Shown here one piece after another: positions 44,408 through 52,032 of a stretch of 64,000 bases of DNA. The notes below the pieces were generated by a model, which saw nothing but the letters and a program-made list of their open reading frames with translations, searched no databases and had not been told where the DNA came from. Position numbers and translations under genes: made by a program. Numbering within the stretch: the first letter of the stretch is position 1; each line of letters opens with the position of its first letter. This DNA is from an uncultured Chloroflexota bacterium. Its GTDB lineage: Bacteria > Chloroflexota > Anaerolineae > Anaerolineales > Anaerolineaceae. The DNA is taken from the NCBI GenBank assembly GCA_902786265.1, contig CADACE010000014.1, forward strand, positions 1 through 64,000, in the 5' to 3' direction.

Positions 44408-45142
44408 ATGCCGCTCAAGATAAAAAGGTTCAGCGAAACCGGTTACCTGCATATCTATACCAGAGGCGTTGCCAAACAGATCATCTTTGAAGATCGGAAG
44501 GATCATATCTATTATATGAATCTCCTGAAACGTTTCAGTCAGGAAACAGATGTGAAGATCTGTGCTTTTTGCCTGATGGAAAATCATGTTCATCTGATCG
44601 TATATGACGCGAACCACCATATCTCACGGTTTATGCAGCTTCTCGGCATGACTTATTCCGGTTATTTCAACCGGAAATATGAGCGCTCCGGACATTTGTT
44701 CAGCAGCAGATTTCTGAGCGTTCCGATCGAAGATGAAGATTACCTGCTCACAGCTTTCCGATATGTGCTGAATAATCCCAGAGGAGCAAACATCTGTCCC
44801 GCATCGGAATACCCGTGGAGCAGCTACAACCGCTACGGGCATTCGGATTCTTTTGTAGATACATCTGTCTTTCAGGAGCTGCTCGGGAGTAAGAAAGATT
44901 ATGAGGAATTCATCGCCGCGAAATATGAGGACTGCCCCGAACTTGAAGATATAATTCATGATGATGAATGGGCGAAATCCGTCATTCGGGATGTCCTGAA
45001 AATCCAAAGCGGGACCGAGCTGCAGAAATATGACTGGAAAACCAGAAATCAGGCGCTCCGGCTCCTGAAGGAAAACGGTCTGTCGATCCGGCAGATCGAA
45101 AGGCTGACCGGGATCAACCGCAGCACGGTCCAGCGTGCCTGA
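44408..45142 (+). CDS. REP-associated tyrosine transposase (RAYT, Y1 family)
   Basis: A 244-residue Y1/HUH transposase, near family length. It has the N-terminal TGYLHIYTRG strand, the metal-binding CLMENHVHLIVYD (His60 and His62) and the catalytic-tyrosine helix near SGYFNRKYERSGHLF. A C-terminal helix-turn-helix (SIRQIERLTGINRSTV) may bind the palindrome. RAYTs nick single-stranded REP hairpins and spread or maintain them, and are usually single-copy and vertically inherited. Arrays of the GAGTCA palindrome lie on both sides, as expected for its substrate. The start follows GAGGAG; an upstream ATG lies inside a repeat. The stop TGA is the first three bases of TGAGTCA of the next unit. Confidence 0.88.
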   Translation: MPLKIKRFSETGYLHIYTRGVAKQIIFEDRKDHIYYMNLLKRFSQETDVKICAFCLMENHVHLIVYDANHHISRFMQLLGMTYSGYFNRKYERSGHLFSSRFLSVPIEDEDYLLTAFRYVLNNPRGANICPASEYPWSSYNRYGHSDSFVDTSVFQELLGSKKDYEEFIAAKYEDCPELEDIIHDDEWAKSVIRDVLKIQSGTELQKYDWKTRNQALRLLKENGLSIRQIERLTGINRSTVQRA

Positions 45143-45417
45143 GTCATCGGGACCTGTTTTCCTTGACTCAGACTTGAGTCAAGAGAACAGGTTCCGATGA
45201 CTCAGGAAAACTCGCGACATTGTTTCCGAGTCACAGCAGCCCGTTCTGCTGACTCAGGAAGACTCACTTCGCTGATAATGAGTCACAGCGGCCCGTTCTG
45301 CTGACTCAGGAAGACTCACTTCGTTGGTTATGAGTCAAAGCAGCCTGTTCTGCTGACTCAAGTCTGAGTCAGCGAAAACAGGTCACATTGACTCATGAAA
45401 ACAGGTCACTTTGACTT
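45141..45417. repeat. Family A REPIN array 3' of the RAYT gene
   Basis: A full unit (45141-45203), then two near-identical stretches GAGTCACAGCAGCCCGTTC ... GGAAGACTCACTTCG, then another full unit and a half-unit ending TTTGACTT, just before the hsdR ribosome site. It mirrors the array on the other side of the RAYT. Confidence 0.75.
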
Positions 45418-45444
45418 ATTGGAGGAAAGGAAAAAATCAGAATT

Positions 45445-48400
45445 ATGACTGAATATAACATCGTCATGGAACAACCTGAATCGACTGTTATTGCTGAATA
45501 TAACCCGCAATGGGGAGAGCGCCCCACGGAATATCAAAGTGAGGCGGAGCTGGAAGCCTCCTTTATTCAGCAGCTGCAGAAGCAGGGCTATGAATATCTG
45601 CAGATCCACACCCAGGATGACCTGATCAATAATTTGCGCACCAAACTCTCCGAATTGAACGATTATGAATTCAGCAATGCCGAATGGAAGCGCTTTTTCA
45701 AAAACAGCATCGCTAACGAAAATGACCGCATCGTGGAAAAAACGCGGAGAATCCAGGAGGACTTTGTTCAGGTGCTGAAGCGGGATGACGGCACCAGCCG
45801 CAACATCATGCTGATCGACAAAAAGCAGATCCATAACAATAAGCTCCAGGTCATCAATCAGTATGCCGTAGACCAAAACAGCGGTGCGAGACACGCCAAC
45901 CGCTATGATGTGACGATCCTTGTCAACGGGCTGCCGCTGGTCCATATCGAGCTGAAACGCCGCGGGATCGCGCTCAAGGAAGCATTCAACCAGATCGACC
46001 GCTACCAGCGGGATTCCTTCTGGGCAGGCGCCGGACTTTATGAATACGTTCAGATCTTTGTGATCTCCAACGGCACCAACACAAAATACTATTCCAACAC
46101 CACCCGTTTCAACGCGGTAGAAGCGGCAAAATCGACAAAAGCCAAGCAGGGGAAAACTTCCAACAGCTTTGAATTCACCAGCTTTTGGGCGGACGGGAAC
46201 AACAAGATCATCCCGGACCTGACAGATTTTACCAAAACCTTTTTCGCCCGCCATACGATCCTGAATATCCTGACCCGCTACTGCATTTTCACTTCCGAAG
46301 ACATGCTGCTGGTGATGCGTCCCTATCAGATCACGGCTGCCGAACGAATCCTGAACAAGATCCAGGTTTCCGGAAATTATAAACAATACGGCACGATTGA
46401 CGGCGGCGGCTACATCTGGCACACCACCGGTTCCGGCAAGACGCTGACTTCCTTCAAGGCTGCCCGGCTGGCTTCCCAGATGGAGGAGATCGACAAAGTC
46501 CTGTTCGTGGTCGACCGCAAGGATCTGGACTATCAGACCATGAAGGAATATGACCGCTTTGAAAAAGGAGCAGCCAATTCCAATACTTCTACCGCGGTAT
46601 TGAAGCGCCAGCTGGAAAATGACAGCTGCCGCATCATCATCACCACCATCCAGAAGCTCTCCAACTTTGTCAACCGGAACAAAGAACACGAGGTTTACAA
46701 CAAGCGGGTCGTCATCATCTTTGATGAATGCCACCGCAGCCAGTTCGGCGATATGCATGCCGTGATCGTGAAGAGCTTCAAAAAGTATCACCTGTTCGGC
46801 TTCACCGGCACACCGATCTTTGCCGCCAACGCCGGATCTGTGAAAAATGTTCAGTTTTTCACCACGCCGCAGACTTTCGGGAAACAGCTGCATACCTATA
46901 CCATCGTGGATGCCATCAATGATAAAAACGTCCTGCCTTTCCGGGTTGATTACATCAAGACCATGGATAAGGATGACGAGCTGGAAGATGATGAGGTCTG
47001 GGGTATCAACCGGGAAAGTGCATTTATGGCCGGTGAACGCATCGCAATGGTAACCAGATATATTCTGGAGCATTTCGACCAGAAAACCTACCGCGGACAG
47101 CTGACTTACAGTTTCAACAAGCTTCAGAACATCTCCGATGTGGCATCCGGTGCAAACGGGATGATCGAAGAGAGCAAAAAAAAGCAGCGCATCAGCGGAT
47201 TTAATGCTATCTTTGCGGTGGCCTCCGTTCCGATGGCAAAGCTTTACTATCAGGAATTCAAGAAACAGATGGCTGCTGATCCCACAAAAACCCTCAGGAT
47301 CGCGACGATCTACAGCTACGGGGCCAATGAGGCGGAAACCGACGGGATCCTGGATGAGGAAAATCCGGAAGATACCTCCGCGCTGGATATCCAGTCCCGC
47401 GATTTTCTGGACATGGCGATCAAAGATTACAACGAGATGTTCCACACCAATTATTCAACAGACAGCGACAAGTTCCAGAATTATTACAAGGATGTTTCCC
47501 TGCGCATGAAGAACAAAGAGCTGGACCTGCTGATCGTGGTGAATATGTTCCTGACCGGTTTTGACGCCACCACCCTGAATACGCTCTGGGTGGATAAACG
47601 CCTGAAGATGCACGGTCTGATCCAGGCTTTCAGCCGCACGAACCGCATTCTGAACAGTGTAAAGACCTATGGCAACATCGTCTGCTTCCGCAATCTGCAG
47701 AAACAGGTCGATGAAGCAATCGCGCTTTTCGGCGACAAGGACGCTTCCGGTATCGTGTTGGTCCGTCCGTTCAAGGATTATTATGAAGGATATAAAGACA
47801 ATAAGGGTGATTACCATCCGGGATGGAAGGAACTTGTCGAAAGACTTCAGAACGAATTCCCGCTTACAGAACCGCAGATCATCGGTGAAGAGCGCAAAAA
47901 AGATTTTCTGAAACTGTTCGGGACGATCCTGAGGCTGAACAATATCCTGAAATCATTCGATGAATTCGAAGGGAATGAGATCCTCACCGAATACGATTTT
48001 CAGGATTACTGCAGCCGCTACCAGGATGTACGTCCCCAACCGGGTGTCCATGAGGGCGAAGATATTTCCGATGATGTTGTCTTTGAAATCGAGCTGCTCA
48101 AACAGATCGAGATCAATATCGATTATATTCTGATGCTGGTACAGAAGTATCATGACGAGAATTGTCAGAATGCTGAAGTTCTGGTCAAAGCGCTGAAGGC
48201 AGTGGATGCTTCTCCGGAACTGCGCAGCAAGAAAGATCTGATCGAGGCTTTTATTTCGGGGACAAACCACATGGATAACGTTCAGGAGGAATGGAAGAGC
48301 TACATCAGCCAGAAGAAGGAAGAGGAACTGCAGAAGATCATAGCTGAGGAAAAGCTAAAACCGGAAGCAACACATAAATTCATGGATGAAGCGTTCCAAA

Positions 48401-48540
48401 GCGGTGAGGTGAAGACCAGCGGTACCGATATTACCGCTATTCTTCCGCCTATGTCGCCTTTCGACAAACGCCGCTCGGAAAAGAAACAGACTGTTATCGA
48501 TAAATTGAAAGCTTTCTTTGAGCGTTTCTTCGGTATCTGA
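45445..48540 (+). CDS. hsdR: Type I restriction-modification endonuclease subunit HsdR
   Basis: A 1031-residue HsdR with all expected parts. The N-terminal nuclease domain has RYDVTILVNG and HIELKR (Glu169, Lys171) of the PD-(D/E)xK fold. Helicase motif I TTGSGKT is near 327, motif II DECH at 427-430, motif III FTGTP near 452, and motif VI QAFSRTNR near 732. A C-terminal helical region contacts the methylase. It translocates DNA from an unmethylated site and cuts at a distance. GGAGGAAAGG precedes the start by a somewhat long spacing; a later ATG seven codons on is possible. It is separated from hsdS by the RAYT and its repeats. Confidence 0.93.
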   Translation: MTEYNIVMEQPESTVIAEYNPQWGERPTEYQSEAELEASFIQQLQKQGYEYLQIHTQDDLINNLRTKLSELNDYEFSNAEWKRFFKNSIANENDRIVEKTRRIQEDFVQVLKRDDGTSRNIMLIDKKQIHNNKLQVINQYAVDQNSGARHANRYDVTILVNGLPLVHIELKRRGIALKEAFNQIDRYQRDSFWAGAGLYEYVQIFVISNGTNTKYYSNTTRFNAVEAAKSTKAKQGKTSNSFEFTSFWADGNNKIIPDLTDFTKTFFARHTILNILTRYCIFTSEDMLLVMRPYQITAAERILNKIQVSGNYKQYGTIDGGGYIWHTTGSGKTLTSFKAARLASQMEEIDKVLFVVDRKDLDYQTMKEYDRFEKGAANSNTSTAVLKRQLENDSCRIIITTIQKLSNFVNRNKEHEVYNKRVVIIFDECHRSQFGDMHAVIVKSFKKYHLFGFTGTPIFAANAGSVKNVQFFTTPQTFGKQLHTYTIVDAINDKNVLPFRVDYIKTMDKDDELEDDEVWGINRESAFMAGERIAMVTRYILEHFDQKTYRGQLTYSFNKLQNISDVASGANGMIEESKKKQRISGFNAIFAVASVPMAKLYYQEFKKQMAADPTKTLRIATIYSYGANEAETDGILDEENPEDTSALDIQSRDFLDMAIKDYNEMFHTNYSTDSDKFQNYYKDVSLRMKNKELDLLIVVNMFLTGFDATTLNTLWVDKRLKMHGLIQAFSRTNRILNSVKTYGNIVCFRNLQKQVDEAIALFGDKDASGIVLVRPFKDYYEGYKDNKGDYHPGWKELVERLQNEFPLTEPQIIGEERKKDFLKLFGTILRLNNILKSFDEFEGNEILTEYDFQDYCSRYQDVRPQPGVHEGEDISDDVVFEIELLKQIEINIDYILMLVQKYHDENCQNAEVLVKALKAVDASPELRSKKDLIEAFISGTNHMDNVQEEWKSYISQKKEEELQKIIAEEKLKPEATHKFMDEAFQSGEVKTSGTDITAILPPMSPFDKRRSEKKQTVIDKLKAFFERFFGI

Positions 48541-48543
48541 TCA

Positions 48544-49036
48544 AGTCAAAGGACCGAGTCAAAGTGACCTGTTTTCGCTGACTCAGGCCTGAGTCAGCAG
48601 AACAGGTTGCTTTGACTCGGTAACACATTGAATCCGGACTGAGCCACCGAAACCTGTTCTCTTGACTCAATTCTGAGTCAGCAGAACAGGTCGCTTTGAC
48701 TCGGTAACACACTGAATCCGGACTGAGCCACCGGAACCTGTTCTCTTGACTCAATTCTGAGTCAGCAGAACCGGTCGCTTTGACTTGGTAACACACTGAA
48801 TCCGGACTGAGCCACTGAAACCTGTTCTCTTGACTCAATTCTGAGCCAGCAGAATAGGGTCGGATTGACTTAGCGACACCGGAATCCTTGAGCCACCGGA
48901 ACCTGTTCTCTTGACTCAATTCTGAGTCAGCAGAACCGGTCGCTTTGACATGGCGACACCGGAATCCTTGAGCCACCGGAACCTGTTCTCTTGACTCAAT
49001 TCTGAGTCAAGGAAAACAGGTCCCGATGGCTCAAGA
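48544..49036. repeat. Tandem array of ~84-bp REPIN-containing units
   Basis: After one standard 63-bp palindrome, units of 80-84 bp follow. Each has GAGCCACCGGAACCTGTTC, TCTTGACTCAATTCTGAGTC and, in the earlier units, a GGTAACACACTGAATCCGGA spacer (later units have a shorter GCGACACCGGAATCC form). The GAGCCAC(C/T) start recurs at 48641, 48725, 48809, 48890 and 48970. The array fills the space between hsdR and the convergent SIR2 gene and supplies the SIR2 stop codon. Length variation between strains is likely. Confidence 0.8.
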
Positions 49037-52021
49037 CTCTTGATCCTTTGTCCACCAGGCATCACGATTCTTGCTGACCTTTCCGCCGCCCGGTTTGTAA
49101 AAGAATTTAACCCCGAGTTTTTCACATTGACTGATCACAGATTTCAGTTCCTGTCCGCCAATGACCCAGAGAGCCCCTCCGGCTTTCCGTTTGTCGATCG
49201 CTTCCACACCGGCATCCTGCAGAATTTGTGATAAAGCGGAATAATCGGCTGACTTCTGTTTATCAGATCGTTGGATTTTTTCCGATTCCGTTATCGGTAC
49301 TTTCGGAGTCTGTTCCGTTTGTCCATTTTCATGATGTCTTTCATAGGGGGGCTGCGATTCAGAGATATCAGATACTGGAGGAATAGGATCAGAATTGAGT
49401 GTTGTAAAATCATACAGACTTTCTGGAGCTTTTTCGAGATCTTTTGGTATAGAATCAACCTGTTCTAAAGTCTGACTGTTAATCGCCAATGATCTTTTAT
49501 TTTTCTCATTAGCATTTATGATCTTTACATCTAATTCCGCAGTAATCCTTTGTTTCAGCGATGAAATGTCATCTGTTGATTTTAGATCATCTAGACTCTG
49601 TACTAAATGTATTTTTTTTGTGTCGGCATCATAGATAAAAATATGGTTTAAATCTATTCCAAGTACTTTATCAGAATAGATCTGCGGTAACTCTGCAATA
49701 GTATCTTTCGAGATAGTTATTTTTGATGCGTAACAGTATTTATTCATTGCAATTATTGCTTTATCAGTATCTGTAATAACAGGAAAAATTTTCACTGGTA
49801 GGTACCGTTTCCCAAACAGAATAACATTATCCATGAAAGCATCTTCCGAATTAATCTTACGGTAACGGCATCTTGTCCAAAATTGTTTATTGTCCCCGAT
49901 ACTTTTTAATAAATAGTCTGTGTAAAAACTTTGATAATGATCTTTTGAGTTAAAATTGTTACGTATTTTGTTGGTAAGTTGCATCCATTTCCCATTTTGT
50001 AAATCAGACAACTCAACTGGTGCAGCCGTACTTTTAAGAAAATATTGTGGAAGATTCATATCTTTGTTTTTTTCAATTATAAGATTTTGTAGTCTGGTAA
50101 ACTTATCACCAGTCACTTTAGTTATTCCTCCAAATTTATTTAGGGCAACAAAATCTTTATAATCGTCAATAGATACTGGATGTTTTAATTGAAAAATATT
50201 AATGATACAGCTATATTTATCGTTATTCCAATGTGCTTCCGGAGGTGTCATATAAAATGGGTCATCAGGTGAAAGCTCTTCAGTTGGTTCACATACTTGT
50301 CCTATTGCAAATATATTTCTCCCTAATTTTTCATATTCTTTTAGTGCACGTTCTAGTTCTCTTTTCAATTTTTCGTATAAATATCCACGCTTTTTATTTT
50401 TTATTTCAGTTAATAATTTGGTAATTTTGCTTCGTGCACTTTGTGCAAGCGCAAAGAAAACAATATCGCCAGGTTTAGCCCATTTTGGTGAAGTCCAATT
50501 AACTTCATCCTCATGAAGTATTTTTTCATAGTTGAAATAACCATCACATCTCAAATCATCCATTGCTTCACTTATAGATGATGGAAACGTATTATTACTA
50601 ATAAATGCGGATATATAATGGGTTGCTTCTGATGCTTTATTTACATTATTTTTGCGTTGAGCTTTTTCTTTTGACTCTGCTTCCTCTGCTAAAATCTTTA
50701 ATTTATCAATACCACTTAGCATATATTGGGATATTTTCTTTGGAATAATGAGTCCTTCTGTACTTTGTGTTGGACTTATTGATAGAATTCCAGGAAAGGA
50801 TGTTGATTCTGAAAGGATTAGAGCATCCAGACCAGTCATTTCGATTAGATTTTCCTCATTATTTAGTTCTTTTGTGTAATCTCTTCTCATTGTATAGATT
50901 GTGACTTTTCTGTTCCTGTAAGGGGCATAGGAACCATCATGACCTTTTATTTCTAATACAAGTATTTTTGTAATTGCTAACTTATATAATAAACGCAACA
51001 TGTTGGATTTTGACCATTTTTTATTAACTTTATCAATACAATCTAACAATATTTCTGTTTCTTTAGGGATTGGATTTTTTATTTTTTCATTTATTTGTGC
51101 AATAGCTTTATCATAAAAATTAAAATATACTTTATTATTTTCTTCACTAGAAAATGTATCGCTATTTAGCAAATGTACACCGCAATTTTGAATAGTGAAA
51201 CCAATTTGATCTAATGCATCTTCTTCTTTAGTAAATCGATTATTGAATAGTTGCGGATTATAAAAGATCGCTTTACCGGCGCGTTCACCTTCTCGATGTC
51301 GGCGGCTCAGCAGCCACCAGAGATCAAACTCCGCAAAATCGATCCCCTGCCCCAGTACATACAGGTCACCGTAGATGAAATAGTCGATCCATGATCTAAA
51401 GGAGATGATATTTGAATTCGGTTTGTCCTGCTCATTGGCAACCAGTTCATAAACCAGCCTGCCATATTCCTCATGCGTCAGGATCATTGAACATGGCTCC
51501 CGAACTTCACCATGGATATGCCATATATTCACATCACGGGAACCGTTTGGAAAGCGGTTGAAGGTGTTCAGCAGGCGAACCGTATCCGGCTGCTTTTCGA
51601 CCGGTGTGTAACCAGCAGCTGTTGTATATGCGTAATCTTTTTTGTTGTTCGATGACACATAGTCCGGATCCAATGCATTTTCGAGCTCATAGGTGTAATT
51701 TGTTGTCAGGATCGCGTCGAATGGAATTTGAAGAAGATTCTTTAGCAGGGAGTTATCATTGATATATTTGAATTCTTTACCGAAAAGCTCTTCATATTTC
51801 CTCCAGCGATCATTCTCATTTTCATCCGTTGTAACCGTAGCCCGGATAGAATAGTTCATATCCTTATCTGAATCGAGAATCCCGTCATCCTTTGTTAAGC
51901 GCAATATCGCATTCAGCCAGGTGTTTGTATCTCCCATACAGCGGTTCAACCCATTGCCGACCAGGAGGACGGCGGGACGTTGTTTGGTGATATCAAATAC
52001 TTTCGGTTGTACGTATTTCAT
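49031..52021 (-). CDS. SIR2-domain protein of a SIR2/RyR module
   Basis: A 996-residue protein. The N-terminal ~330 residues are a SIR2-like NAD-binding domain: AVLLVGNGLNR (17-27), a DAILTTNYTYELE segment near 105 and IWHIHGEV near 170 with the catalytic-type His. SIR2 domains in phage defence hydrolyse or cyclise NAD+. The middle ~560 residues have no motif I know. The last ~65 residues (AGVEAIDKRKAGGALWVIGG ... FFYKPGGG) form a small domain seen at the ends of unrelated clostridial proteins. The AT-rich middle contrasts with both ends, suggesting a chimeric gene. Start: AAGGAG seven bases upstream. It follows the membrane RyR gene by 11 bp, so the two are one operon and probably one NAD-based signalling or defence unit. 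Confidence 0.72.
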   Translation of the reverse strand: MKYVQPKVFDITKQRPAVLLVGNGLNRCMGDTNTWLNAILRLTKDDGILDSDKDMNYSIRATVTTDENENDRWRKYEELFGKEFKYINDNSLLKNLLQIPFDAILTTNYTYELENALDPDYVSSNNKKDYAYTTAAGYTPVEKQPDTVRLLNTFNRFPNGSRDVNIWHIHGEVREPCSMILTHEEYGRLVYELVANEQDKPNSNIISFRSWIDYFIYGDLYVLGQGIDFAEFDLWWLLSRRHREGERAGKAIFYNPQLFNNRFTKEEDALDQIGFTIQNCGVHLLNSDTFSSEENNKVYFNFYDKAIAQINEKIKNPIPKETEILLDCIDKVNKKWSKSNMLRLLYKLAITKILVLEIKGHDGSYAPYRNRKVTIYTMRRDYTKELNNEENLIEMTGLDALILSESTSFPGILSISPTQSTEGLIIPKKISQYMLSGIDKLKILAEEAESKEKAQRKNNVNKASEATHYISAFISNNTFPSSISEAMDDLRCDGYFNYEKILHEDEVNWTSPKWAKPGDIVFFALAQSARSKITKLLTEIKNKKRGYLYEKLKRELERALKEYEKLGRNIFAIGQVCEPTEELSPDDPFYMTPPEAHWNNDKYSCIINIFQLKHPVSIDDYKDFVALNKFGGITKVTGDKFTRLQNLIIEKNKDMNLPQYFLKSTAAPVELSDLQNGKWMQLTNKIRNNFNSKDHYQSFYTDYLLKSIGDNKQFWTRCRYRKINSEDAFMDNVILFGKRYLPVKIFPVITDTDKAIIAMNKYCYASKITISKDTIAELPQIYSDKVLGIDLNHIFIYDADTKKIHLVQSLDDLKSTDDISSLKQRITAELDVKIINANEKNKRSLAINSQTLEQVDSIPKDLEKAPESLYDFTTLNSDPIPPVSDISESQPPYERHHENGQTEQTPKVPITESEKIQRSDKQKSADYSALSQILQDAGVEAIDKRKAGGALWVIGGQELKSVISQCEKLGVKFFYKPGGGKVSKNRDAWWTKDQES

Positions 52022-52032
52022 ATAATGCTCCT

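Noticed and set aside
45406..47445. A 679-codon minus-strand frame opposite hsdR
   Set aside because: It is a shadow of hsdR, rich in Val, Ile, Phe and His with no family features. It begins at no ribosome site and ends in REPIN sequence.
48494..48976. A 160-codon minus-strand frame with SELSQENRFRW repeats
   Set aside because: It is produced by the tandem REPIN units, whose ~84-bp period is a multiple of three and keeps the frame open. There is no ribosome site, and it overlaps the hsdR end.
41030..49036. CRISPR array as an explanation of the repeated GAGTCA units
   Set aside because: Units are 63-84 bp palindromes with irregular spacing and related, not unique, intervening DNA; no cas gene is present.
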